Translations under genes and position numbers: made by a program
The notes under the pieces: model-generated
Told to the model about the DNA's origin: nothing
Databases searched by the model: none
The model's input: the letters and a program-made list of their open reading frames with translations, nothing else
Part shown: piece by piece, positions 57,436 to 64,000 of the stretch
How positions within the stretch are numbered: position 1 is the first letter of the stretch
How the letters are laid out: the number at the start of each line of letters is the position of its first letter
Source: Magnetaquicoccus sp039908525
GTDB taxonomy: Bacteria; Pseudomonadota; Magnetococcia; Magnetococcales; Magnetaquicoccaceae
DNA length: 64,000 nt
Assembly: GCA_039908525.1 (NCBI GenBank)
Contig: JAMOAY010000009.1
Location: 42,822-106,821 of the forward strand
Reading direction: 5' to 3'

Positions 57436-60074
57436 GCCCCATCCTAAAGCAGATCCTACCACGCAGGGGCAGAAAAAGTTTAGAACTTTTTCTGATTGCG
57501 TTCTCGTGCTTGATGATCTATCGGTTGTTTGAGATTCTTTTTCCCCTTTTATCGCGCATACTGCTTGGGCTGGGAAAGATAATTGAAAATTTTCTTTTTT
57601 TCTTTTTACCGCATATTGTGTTTGGGCTATGGAAGGTAATTGAAAGGGTTCTTTGTTTCTTTATATCGCATATTGTTCTAGCATTAAGGAGAATAGTTAA
57701 ACTTGTGATTTTTTTGGTTAAAGTGTTTGTACGGGTGATATCAACACACACTAGGCCACTTGGCCAAAGAAATCAAGTAGAAAAATCTCTCCGAGCCAGA
57801 TGTACAAGTTTTGGAATTTATTCGTCCGGTTTTCCATCGTATGAATGTTGTGCGTGCTTGGCCCATTCTGGCCAAGACAATCAGGAAGATGCAAACATCT
57901 CTACATCTTCCCAAGAGGATGCGCATGCTGACTGCTACGAACGATCACCATTTGGACATGATGGTCATACCGTGTGCCTCTCCCATGTGGGGTGCAGTTT
58001 AGAACCTAATTGGGGCACAATTTTTTCTACGGACACACGGAGCCACTTTCAGTATGCGAAGAAGAGACCCACGAATGTCCAGGTAGAAACTACGGGGTTA
58101 GTTCCCGTTGGGCCAAAAACAACCGGGTCCGAGACGACGGAACCGGAGACGACGGAACCAGCCACCACCGAGCCGGAGACGACGGTACCGACCACCACCG
58201 CAGAACCGGAGACGACCGAGCCAGTTAGCAATGAGCCAACGACAACTGAACCGCACACAACTGCTCCAACAACAACGGAGCCATCCACAATGGAACCTAC
58301 AACAACGAAACCAGCTAGGTTGATATGGTTGCTCCGTAAATCTGCAGATCGGGGTGATGTTGCGGCTCAAGTTAAACTTGGTGGAATATACGAAGAGGGT
58401 TTTGAAATATCACAGGATAACGAAGAGGCGGTTAGGTGGTATCGAAAGGCTGCTGAACAAGGAGATGTTCTTGGTCAATACTGCCTTGGAGTAATGTGTT
58501 TTAATGGAAAAGGTGTTATACAGGACTACTGTGAAGCTATAAAGTGGTTCAGGATGGCTGCTGAAAATGGTGATTCTGCAAGCCAGTTCAGGCTAGGTGC
58601 AATGTACTCTGAAGGAAATGGCGTTACAAAAGACTATGTCCTTTCTGATATGTGGTTGACTCTTGCTGCGTCAAGAGGGCATAAGAACGCTATCAAAATG
58701 CAGCATCGTATAGAACTGCAGATGAATATTGATCAAATCAACCAATCGCAAGATCTAGTGCGGAATTGGATGAAAAACAAAATGCCATCTGCCATGTTTG
58801 TACCAGCGGAATCGGTAATAACAGAATCAGCGGCAACGGAACCGGCTACAACCAAGTCAGAGATGATAGAGTCAGAGACGGCGGAACTGGGTACTTCTAA
58901 GCCGGTTGCCACATATGATGAACCCGAAACGACTGAGCCACCTGACGAGTTAGTGATATCCGAGCTATCCAGACTTGTCTGGAATGAGGCATTTGAACAA
59001 CACGTAATGCAATACAAGCTGTATATCAGGGACAATCGATGGAAGGGTGGTGCTCTGTGGGTGATCACCCACACCAAATTGGCAGCCATCACCAAGCCTT
59101 TGCAAGATCTGAAATTCCACTATAAATCGGGCAAAGGCTGGTGGTATAAGGGTTCCGGTTCGAACTTGGTAATACAACCAGTACAATCAACCGGGCCATC
59201 AGTCAGGCATGGAGCAACCGATTCCGAACTGACCGAATCCGCGATGATCAGTATGTCGGTGGAAACGGCTGTTTCCGGACCAGCGACTGCCGAACTGGAG
59301 ACAGTGGCACCCGTGATCATCGAAGCATCAACAGCACTGCCGACAACTGGAATCGATTTGACGTCACTTGCCGATGCCTGGGCATTGGCAGAACAGTCGA
59401 CCGGAGAACAATCAATTGATCAGGGAGTCAACAGGACGACAAGGTCGAGGATCATGAGTACCTGGACCAAGGATCTGATTTCTGAACCTTCCTTATCGGA
59501 CGAAAAGATAGGAAACTGGGACCGAAACCGGTCGCTTAGTTGGTTAAACGATGGTCAAGGCACTGTTGAGAGTCTCTATAAGGTCAACAGTCAGGAAAAA
59601 AAAGTTGTCGCCCTAGCCGATTGCCCACCACTCCAAGAGTATTCACTGCCTCAACCGATTGTCGCAAACCCGGAAGGATTCTTCCGTTTGGATGATGAAA
59701 GGTTAAAAGAAACCGTGGCCAATACTGCTGAAGCTCACAAAATGCTTTCGGAAATCTTTGCCGGTGATCCTGAGTCAGAGGAATCCTTCGCCATTGTAGC
59801 GCCACCACCTCCACCCGGGTTGGAGGTGGTTGTGGGTCTGGACGGAGAATACTTGCGTCTGTTTCATCGCATGGCAGAACAAACAGTTTGGGAGCGAAAG
59901 GTTTTTGATGTATTATGCGCCGAATTGGGGGTATTCCCGGATGGGGCCTTGGAAATTCTCAATGAAGCGGCTTATGATCTGTGTGGAAGCCCGCTGCTGG
60001 ATGGGGAGGATCCCATGGAAGTGGATATGGAAATCGTCAAGGAGATGCGCGCATGTCCCATGTTAACAAAATAA
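57423..60074 (+). CDS. Membrane-anchored Sel1-repeat / TerB-C domain protein
   Basis: An 883-residue protein of mosaic design. Residues about 12-105 are hydrophobic and include three ~19-residue repeats (LLSRILLGLGKIIENFLFF, FLPHIVFGLWKVIERVLCF). A Cys/His-rich segment (about 130-200) follows. Next comes a Thr/Glu/Pro stalk (TTEPETTEP repeats), then two to three Sel1 repeats (AVRWYRKAAEQGDVLGQYCL, AIKWFRMAAENGDSASQFRL), a second Thr/Glu segment, a Trp-rich motif (RWKGGALWVITHTKLAAITK ... GKGWWYKG) and a C-terminal TerB-C domain (RLDDERLKETVANTAEAHKM, GALEILNEAAYDLCGSPLL). Such C-termini normally follow TerB-N and TerB domains, which I do not see. Its stop overlaps the ATPase gene by 22 bases. 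Base composition is more AT-rich than the core genome, which fits transfer. The start (ATG 57423) is uncertain. Confidence 0.8.
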   Translation: MRQRRPILKQILPRRGRKSLELFLIAFSCLMIYRLFEILFPLLSRILLGLGKIIENFLFFFLPHIVFGLWKVIERVLCFFISHIVLALRRIVKLVIFLVKVFVRVISTHTRPLGQRNQVEKSLRARCTSFGIYSSGFPSYECCACLAHSGQDNQEDANISTSSQEDAHADCYERSPFGHDGHTVCLSHVGCSLEPNWGTIFSTDTRSHFQYAKKRPTNVQVETTGLVPVGPKTTGSETTEPETTEPATTEPETTVPTTTAEPETTEPVSNEPTTTEPHTTAPTTTEPSTMEPTTTKPARLIWLLRKSADRGDVAAQVKLGGIYEEGFEISQDNEEAVRWYRKAAEQGDVLGQYCLGVMCFNGKGVIQDYCEAIKWFRMAAENGDSASQFRLGAMYSEGNGVTKDYVLSDMWLTLAASRGHKNAIKMQHRIELQMNIDQINQSQDLVRNWMKNKMPSAMFVPAESVITESAATEPATTKSEMIESETAELGTSKPVATYDEPETTEPPDELVISELSRLVWNEAFEQHVMQYKLYIRDNRWKGGALWVITHTKLAAITKPLQDLKFHYKSGKGWWYKGSGSNLVIQPVQSTGPSVRHGATDSELTESAMISMSVETAVSGPATAELETVAPVIIEASTALPTTGIDLTSLADAWALAEQSTGEQSIDQGVNRTTRSRIMSTWTKDLISEPSLSDEKIGNWDRNRSLSWLNDGQGTVESLYKVNSQEKKVVALADCPPLQEYSLPQPIVANPEGFFRLDDERLKETVANTAEAHKMLSEIFAGDPESEESFAIVAPPPPPGLEVVVGLDGEYLRLFHRMAEQTVWERKVFDVLCAELGVFPDGALEILNEAAYDLCGSPLLDGEDPMEVDMEIVKEMRACPMLTK

Positions 60075-61336
60075 AACCAAAAGAACGGGATGCTATATTG
60101 CAGTCGTTGCGGGCCGGGGTTGTGCCTCGCCAGGGTATTTACCATATCCAGGTTGGGCGCGTTGACGAAGTTCGCGCCTTGTTGAGAGATCTGACGCGGG
60201 TAGCGGATGGGGGATCGGCCATACGTTTCATTATCGGTTCCTATGGCTCCGGGAAGACCTTCTTTCTCAATCTGATCCGTGCCATTGCCCTGGAAAAAAG
60301 GCTTGTGACCGTCCAGGCGGATCTCAATCCTGATCGTCGACTGCACGGCACTCAAGGTCAGGCGCGTGGGCTGTACGCCGAATTGATGCGCAGTCTAGCA
60401 ACCCGAACCAAACCGGAAGGGGGTGCCATGTCCAGCGTGGTGGAAAGGTTTATTGCCACGGCCAGCAAAGAAGCTGCTATCCATGGCAAACCGGTGGATC
60501 GGGTCATTCGCAGCCAGTTAGATCATTTGTCAGAACTGGTCGGGGGCTATGACTTTTCCGAGGTGGTTGCTGCATATTGGCGTGGTCATGAAAACGGCAA
60601 TGATCTGTTAAAAGCGGATGCTGTTCGCTGGTTGCGAGGGGAGTATGCGACCCGAACGGATGCACGCAAAGCTCTGGGGGTGCGTACCATTGTGGATGAT
60701 GACAGTGTCTATGATCACCTCAAATTGATGTCGCGGTTTCTCCGTCTGGCGGGCTACCAGGGATTGCTGGTAACCTTGGACGAGATGGTAAACTTGTATA
60801 AATTGGCCAACACCCAGGCGCGCAATGGCAATTATGAGCAGATTTTGCGTATCCTCAACGACGGCTTGCAAGGGGGTGCCGATGGGCTTGGTTTTTTGAT
60901 GGGGGGCACACCGGAATTTCTCACCGATACCCGCAGGGGGTTGTTCAGTTATCCGGCAATGGAAAGTCGTCTGGCGGAAAACCGGTTTGCCATGCAGGCC
61001 GGTGTCAACGATCTTTCTGGTCCCGTGATTCGTCTGGCTAGATTGACACCTGAGGATCTGTATGTGCTCCTGACTAAATTACGCATGGTTCAGTCTGGTG
61101 GCACCAGCGAAAAATGGTTAGTCCCCAATCAGGCGTTGACCGCCTTCATGGAGCATTGCGCCAAGCGCATTGGCAATGCCTATTTTCAAACACCCCGCAA
61201 TACCATTCGGGCATTTTTGGATTTTCTGTCGGTGTTGGAACAAAAACCGGATTTGCCATGGGCCACCCTATTGGGGGAGGTTGTTGTCGCCAGGGAGGAT
61301 GATTCAGACGACGACTTCCATGAATTTCGATTGTAA
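60053..61336 (+). CDS. P-loop ATPase, DUF2791/BrxD-like
   Basis: A 427-residue soluble ATPase. It begins with RDAILQSLRAGVVPRQGIYH and has the Walker A FIIGSYGSGKTFFLNLIRAI and a Walker B-like LLVTLDEMVNLY, with VQADLNPDRRL and YAELMRSLATRTKPEGG in between. These match the DUF2791 family that includes BrxD of BREX systems. ATG 60053 has AAGGAG 8 bases upstream and lies inside the end of the TerB-C gene, so translation is coupled. It probably loads or controls the helicase encoded next. No BREX methylase, phosphatase or other BREX gene is seen here. Confidence 0.9.
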   Translation: MSHVNKIKPKERDAILQSLRAGVVPRQGIYHIQVGRVDEVRALLRDLTRVADGGSAIRFIIGSYGSGKTFFLNLIRAIALEKRLVTVQADLNPDRRLHGTQGQARGLYAELMRSLATRTKPEGGAMSSVVERFIATASKEAAIHGKPVDRVIRSQLDHLSELVGGYDFSEVVAAYWRGHENGNDLLKADAVRWLRGEYATRTDARKALGVRTIVDDDSVYDHLKLMSRFLRLAGYQGLLVTLDEMVNLYKLANTQARNGNYEQILRILNDGLQGGADGLGFLMGGTPEFLTDTRRGLFSYPAMESRLAENRFAMQAGVNDLSGPVIRLARLTPEDLYVLLTKLRMVQSGGTSEKWLVPNQALTAFMEHCAKRIGNAYFQTPRNTIRAFLDFLSVLEQKPDLPWATLLGEVVVAREDDSDDDFHEFRL

Positions 61337-61346
61337 GGATGGGAGG

Positions 61347-63509
61347 ATGGCTTCCATTGCCCTTACCCGACTGCATCCCCAGGTGCAACGTTGGGTCTGG
61401 GAGCAGGGATGGATAACTTTGCATCAGGTCCAGGAACTGGCCATTGCACCAATACTGGCCGGGGACCGGGACGTGGTCATCTCCGCCCCAACCGCCGCTG
61501 GCAAGACCGAGGCAGCGTTTCTGCCCATTGCCACCCGATTGCTGGAGCAGCCCGATGTCCCTCCCGGGTTTCGGGTGCTGGCAATCAGCCCATTGAAGGC
61601 ACTGATCAACGATCAATTTGAGCGTCTGCAAGGTTTGCTGGTGCCCATGGATATTCCCCTGCACCGCAGGCATGGTGACGTGCCGGCCCAAACTAAGAGA
61701 CAGGCCATGGATCGTCCAGGTGGCGTACTGCTCATCACCCCTGAGTCTCTGGAGGCACTTTTTGTTCTGCGTGGGCACCAGATCAGCAGCTTGTTTCAAC
61801 CGTTGTGCTATCTGGTGGTGGACGAGTTGCATGCCTTCATCGGAACGGAACGGGGTAGACAGGTGCAATCGTTGCTGCATCGCCTGGAGTGGGTGTTGCA
61901 CCGTCCTTTGCCACGTGTTGGTTTGAGTGCTACCCTGGGCGACGTGGCGGTGGCTGCCAAATCTCTGCGTCCGAACGGTCCCTGGCCCAACGAGTTGATT
62001 CAGGTGACGGGTGGTGGACAGACGGCCCGGGTCAAGCTGTACGGGTTCCGGTTTGGAGAACGTGCCGAGGTACAGGAAGGCCAGCCGATTGCCGATCTCC
62101 TGTTTCATGCCCTGCGTGGAGACTCCCATTTGGTCTTTGCCAATTCCCGCAATCGGGTGGAGTTGGTGGCCGATCAATTGCGCACACGTTGCGAGCATGC
62201 CAACCTGCCCAATGAGTTCTGGGCCCATCACGGCAATCTGGCCAAGTCACTGCGAGAAGATGTAGAAGCCCTACTGAAAGACCGGGAGCGGCCTGCCACA
62301 GCCATTTGTACCTCAACATTGGAATTGGGGATCGATATTGGTCAGGTCGCCAGCGTGGCCCAATTGGGTTGTCCCCCCTCCGTGGCGTCCTTGCGACAAC
62401 GATTGGGACGGTCGGGCCGCAGGGGATCATCGCCCATGTTGCGCATGGTGATTCAGGAACCGGCTCTCTCTTCCTGCAGTAACATTTCGGACGCTCTGCG
62501 TATGGAAACATTCCAGGCAGTGGCCATGATCCAACTGATGTCCCGACGATGGACGGAACCACCATCCATTGGGCGATGGCACCTTTCAACTCTGGTTCAG
62601 CAACTTCTTTCGTTGCTGGCTCAGTTGGGTAGTATTCGACCAGGAGAGGCATGGCGCATACTTTGTGGCGATGGACCGTTTACCGGTTTGGACGTGGCCA
62701 CTTTCAAGCAGTTTTTGCGAGAGTTGGCAGGGCAGGATTTGATTGTGCAGGATCACGATGGTTCCCTGGTGCTGGGTCTGCATGGGGAGGGTCTGGTCAA
62801 TCATTATTCCTTTTACGCTGCCTTTAGCACTCCTGAGGAGTATCGTCTTGTTTATGATGGAAAAACACTGGGAAGTCTGCCCGTGGACTTTCCCATAGCA
62901 GAGGAGCAACAATTGGTTTTTGCCGGGCGACGTTGGATAGTTTATCATGTGGACGAAGCCACCCGTACCATCGATTTGCATCCTGGCAGAGGTGGGATCC
63001 CGCCCAAATTTGGTGGTCAGGGAGGGGTGATTCAGGATCCCGTTCGTCAAGAAATGCGGGCGTTGTACCAGTCTGTCCTGGTTCCGCCCTACCTGGATTC
63101 TACGGCCCAGGAGCTGTTGGCGGAAGGACGCATGCATTTCCAGCAACGCGACTTGTCTCGACTCCGTTTTCTGATGGATGGTCAAGATCTGCTGATGTTT
63201 CCGTGGTGCGGGGATCGAACTTTGGATACACTGGTCTTCTGGTTACGGATTTATCAAGTCAGAGATGTCCACCAGGAGTGGGCCTCGGTGCGGTTGGCTA
63301 GGGTTGATGAACGGGAGATATTGGAAACACTGAGAAAAATGGTTGCTGATGGACCACCTGTTTCTGAACGGTTGGCACAACAGGTGGTCAACAAACAGAC
63401 TGAAAAATTTCACAGTTATCTTTCCCAGGAAATGCTGGATTTGGAACTGGCCAATGATGCCTTTGACGTGGATGGTGCGTGGCGAGTCTTGCATGAAATG
63501 CTCAAGTAA
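61347..63509 (+). CDS. DEAD/DEAH-box superfamily II helicase (BrxHI/Lhr-like)
   Basis: A 720-residue helicase. Motif I is SAPTAAGKTEAAF, Ia AISPLKALINDQF, motif II VVDELHAF (DELH), motif III VGLSATLGD, motif V TSTLELGIDIGQV and motif VI QRLGRSGRRGSS. The spacing and DELH box fit the Lhr/BrxHI-like group that accompanies DUF2791 ATPases. The C-terminal ~250 residues are an accessory region without a recognised domain. ATG 61347 has AAGG upstream and lies 10 bases after the ATPase stop; earlier ATGs at 61299 and 61320 would overlap it. It probably unwinds or translocates on DNA as the motor of the cassette. Confidence 0.92.
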   Translation: MASIALTRLHPQVQRWVWEQGWITLHQVQELAIAPILAGDRDVVISAPTAAGKTEAAFLPIATRLLEQPDVPPGFRVLAISPLKALINDQFERLQGLLVPMDIPLHRRHGDVPAQTKRQAMDRPGGVLLITPESLEALFVLRGHQISSLFQPLCYLVVDELHAFIGTERGRQVQSLLHRLEWVLHRPLPRVGLSATLGDVAVAAKSLRPNGPWPNELIQVTGGGQTARVKLYGFRFGERAEVQEGQPIADLLFHALRGDSHLVFANSRNRVELVADQLRTRCEHANLPNEFWAHHGNLAKSLREDVEALLKDRERPATAICTSTLELGIDIGQVASVAQLGCPPSVASLRQRLGRSGRRGSSPMLRMVIQEPALSSCSNISDALRMETFQAVAMIQLMSRRWTEPPSIGRWHLSTLVQQLLSLLAQLGSIRPGEAWRILCGDGPFTGLDVATFKQFLRELAGQDLIVQDHDGSLVLGLHGEGLVNHYSFYAAFSTPEEYRLVYDGKTLGSLPVDFPIAEEQQLVFAGRRWIVYHVDEATRTIDLHPGRGGIPPKFGGQGGVIQDPVRQEMRALYQSVLVPPYLDSTAQELLAEGRMHFQQRDLSRLRFLMDGQDLLMFPWCGDRTLDTLVFWLRIYQVRDVHQEWASVRLARVDEREILETLRKMVADGPPVSERLAQQVVNKQTEKFHSYLSQEMLDLELANDAFDVDGAWRVLHEMLK

Positions 63510-63988
63510 CCTCCACCCGACAACTACCATTACCTCGGCCACGTACCCCTTGACCACCGGCACCACCGCAGCACGCACCGCCTTCCCCAACCGTTGGGCG
63601 CATGGCCCGTTTTTCGGGCATGTGGTGGGGGGGGGGAGTTGCCCATCAAGACGGCAGGCGCGTCACAAGCGCACACAGGGTCAGGAAAGGGCATGCTGCA
63701 ACCATCATCACCCTGGTCACGCCTGCCCGACCGCCGGCCACCGGCGCCACCCGGCACGCCCACCCGACCACCGGCGCCACTCGGCACGCCCACCCGATAG
63801 CCGGCCACCGGCATCACCCGGCACGACCATCCGACCACCGGTAGCATCGCTATGGCCGACCGATCACTGGCATACGCTTGGTTAATTCTACTTTGTCACA
63901 TTAATTTCCTGTGCAATCAGTTGGAATATATGGTAAAAGCCCAAAACTGGAGGGTGTCAAAATCAACGCTAGTCAGGAGGGTTTGGAA
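63510..63988. other. Non-coding stretch after the helicase
   Basis: 479 bases without a supported gene. It holds a GC-rich minisatellite (listed separately) and then an AT-rich part from about 63880 that probably includes the promoter of the gene starting at 63989. Confidence 0.6.
63700..63850. repeat. GC-rich minisatellite downstream of the defence cassette
   Basis: Four or five imperfect units of the same family as 56805-57150, including the 34-bp block 63733-63766 identical to 57045-57078, in the same orientation. The cassette is thus flanked by direct repeats. Confidence 0.85.
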
Positions 63989-64000
63989 ATGACCGGAAAG
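63989..64000 (+). CDS. Probable start of a further island gene, cut by the window edge
   Basis: ATG ACC GGA AAG follows the strong site CAGGAGG (63975-63981 region) at about 8 bases, preceded by AT-rich DNA. Only four codons are visible, so the product cannot be named. Confidence 0.4.

Larger units (their letters stand above)
54454..64000 (+). mobile_element. Genomic island integrated at tRNA-Leu (right end outside window)
   Basis: An intact tyrosine integrase next to the tRNA 3' end, an IS66 remnant, repeated DNA, a more AT-rich gene and a TerB-C/ATPase/helicase cassette all lie on one side of the tRNA. The other side carries housekeeping genes (metZ, ABC-F). This is the usual shape of an integrated element. 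The distal boundary is not visible. Confidence 0.75.

Noticed and set aside
60053..63509. Complete BREX type 2 system
   Set aside because: Only BrxD-like and BrxHI-like genes are present; no PglX methylase, PglZ phosphatase or BrxC-like large ATPase is seen in the window.
54454..64000. Prophage
   Set aside because: Apart from the integrase there are no structural, lysis or replication genes in this part, so a genomic island is the better name.

Overview
The window looks like a GC-rich chromosome segment from a Gram-negative proteobacterium. I infer a Magnetococcales-like or related alphaproteobacterial lineage. The reasons are the style of hybrid sensor kinases, the giant LEPR-XLL/DUF4347 surface protein, the octapeptide-repeat giant protein and the coding style. 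This is an inference from gene content, not from a marker gene.

Layout. (1) 1-2281, minus strand: a Nudix hydrolase, an HD-GYP response regulator and a truncated queA, tightly packed. (2) 2592-8032, plus strand: a signalling block with a coiled-coil protein, a CxxC protein, a 976-residue hybrid histidine kinase with HPt, a REC-histidine kinase and a hemerythrin-like protein; bioA follows. (3) 9419-19891, minus strand: a 3262-residue protein made almost entirely of 8- and 16-residue repeats, followed by a DUF3782-type coiled-coil/PD-(D/E)XK protein. (4) 20521-21819, plus strand: a heme-copper-oxidase-like (CcoN/NnrS-like) membrane protein. (5) 31336 down to 21772, minus strand: a long probable operon rpsP-rimM-trmD-rplS-rnhB-hyp-aroQ-accB-accC-hpt-NDP-sugar dehydratase-M50/HlyD fusion, with a recognisable promoter before rpsP and many ATGA/GTGA overlaps. 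trmD seems to start at ATT. (6) 31599-35744, plus strand: a small secreted protein, a pentameric ligand-gated ion channel fused to a periplasmic-binding-protein domain, and a degenerate chemoreceptor-like protein. (7) 35876-50943: a 3169-residue LEPR-XLL/DUF4347 adhesin, divergent from a TolC-NTF2-SPOR lipoprotein and two HlyD-type adaptors, one with a cytoplasmic GAF-like domain; no ABC exporter is present. (8) 51061-54252, minus strand: an ABC-F ATPase and metZ. (9) 54367 to the end: tRNA-Leu(UAA) with an adjacent tyrosine integrase, an internally deleted IS66 element, GC-rich minisatellites, and a three-gene cassette (membrane/Sel1/TerB-C protein, BrxD-like P-loop ATPase, SF2 helicase). I read region 9 as a mobile island carrying a probable DNA-processing or antiphage system.

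How the parts work together. The large surface or secretion proteins (10.1-19.9 kb, 35.9-45.4 kb), the adaptors (45.7-50.9 kb) and the M50-HlyD fusion (21.8-23.9 kb) suggest substantial investment in export and adhesion. The kinase block, the chemoreceptor-like protein and the channel-receptor fusion point to elaborate environmental sensing. The most striking items are the PBP-channel fusion, the giant octapeptide protein with its homogenised 96-bp higher-order repeat, the ABC-less secretion module and the TerB-C/ATPase/helicase island.
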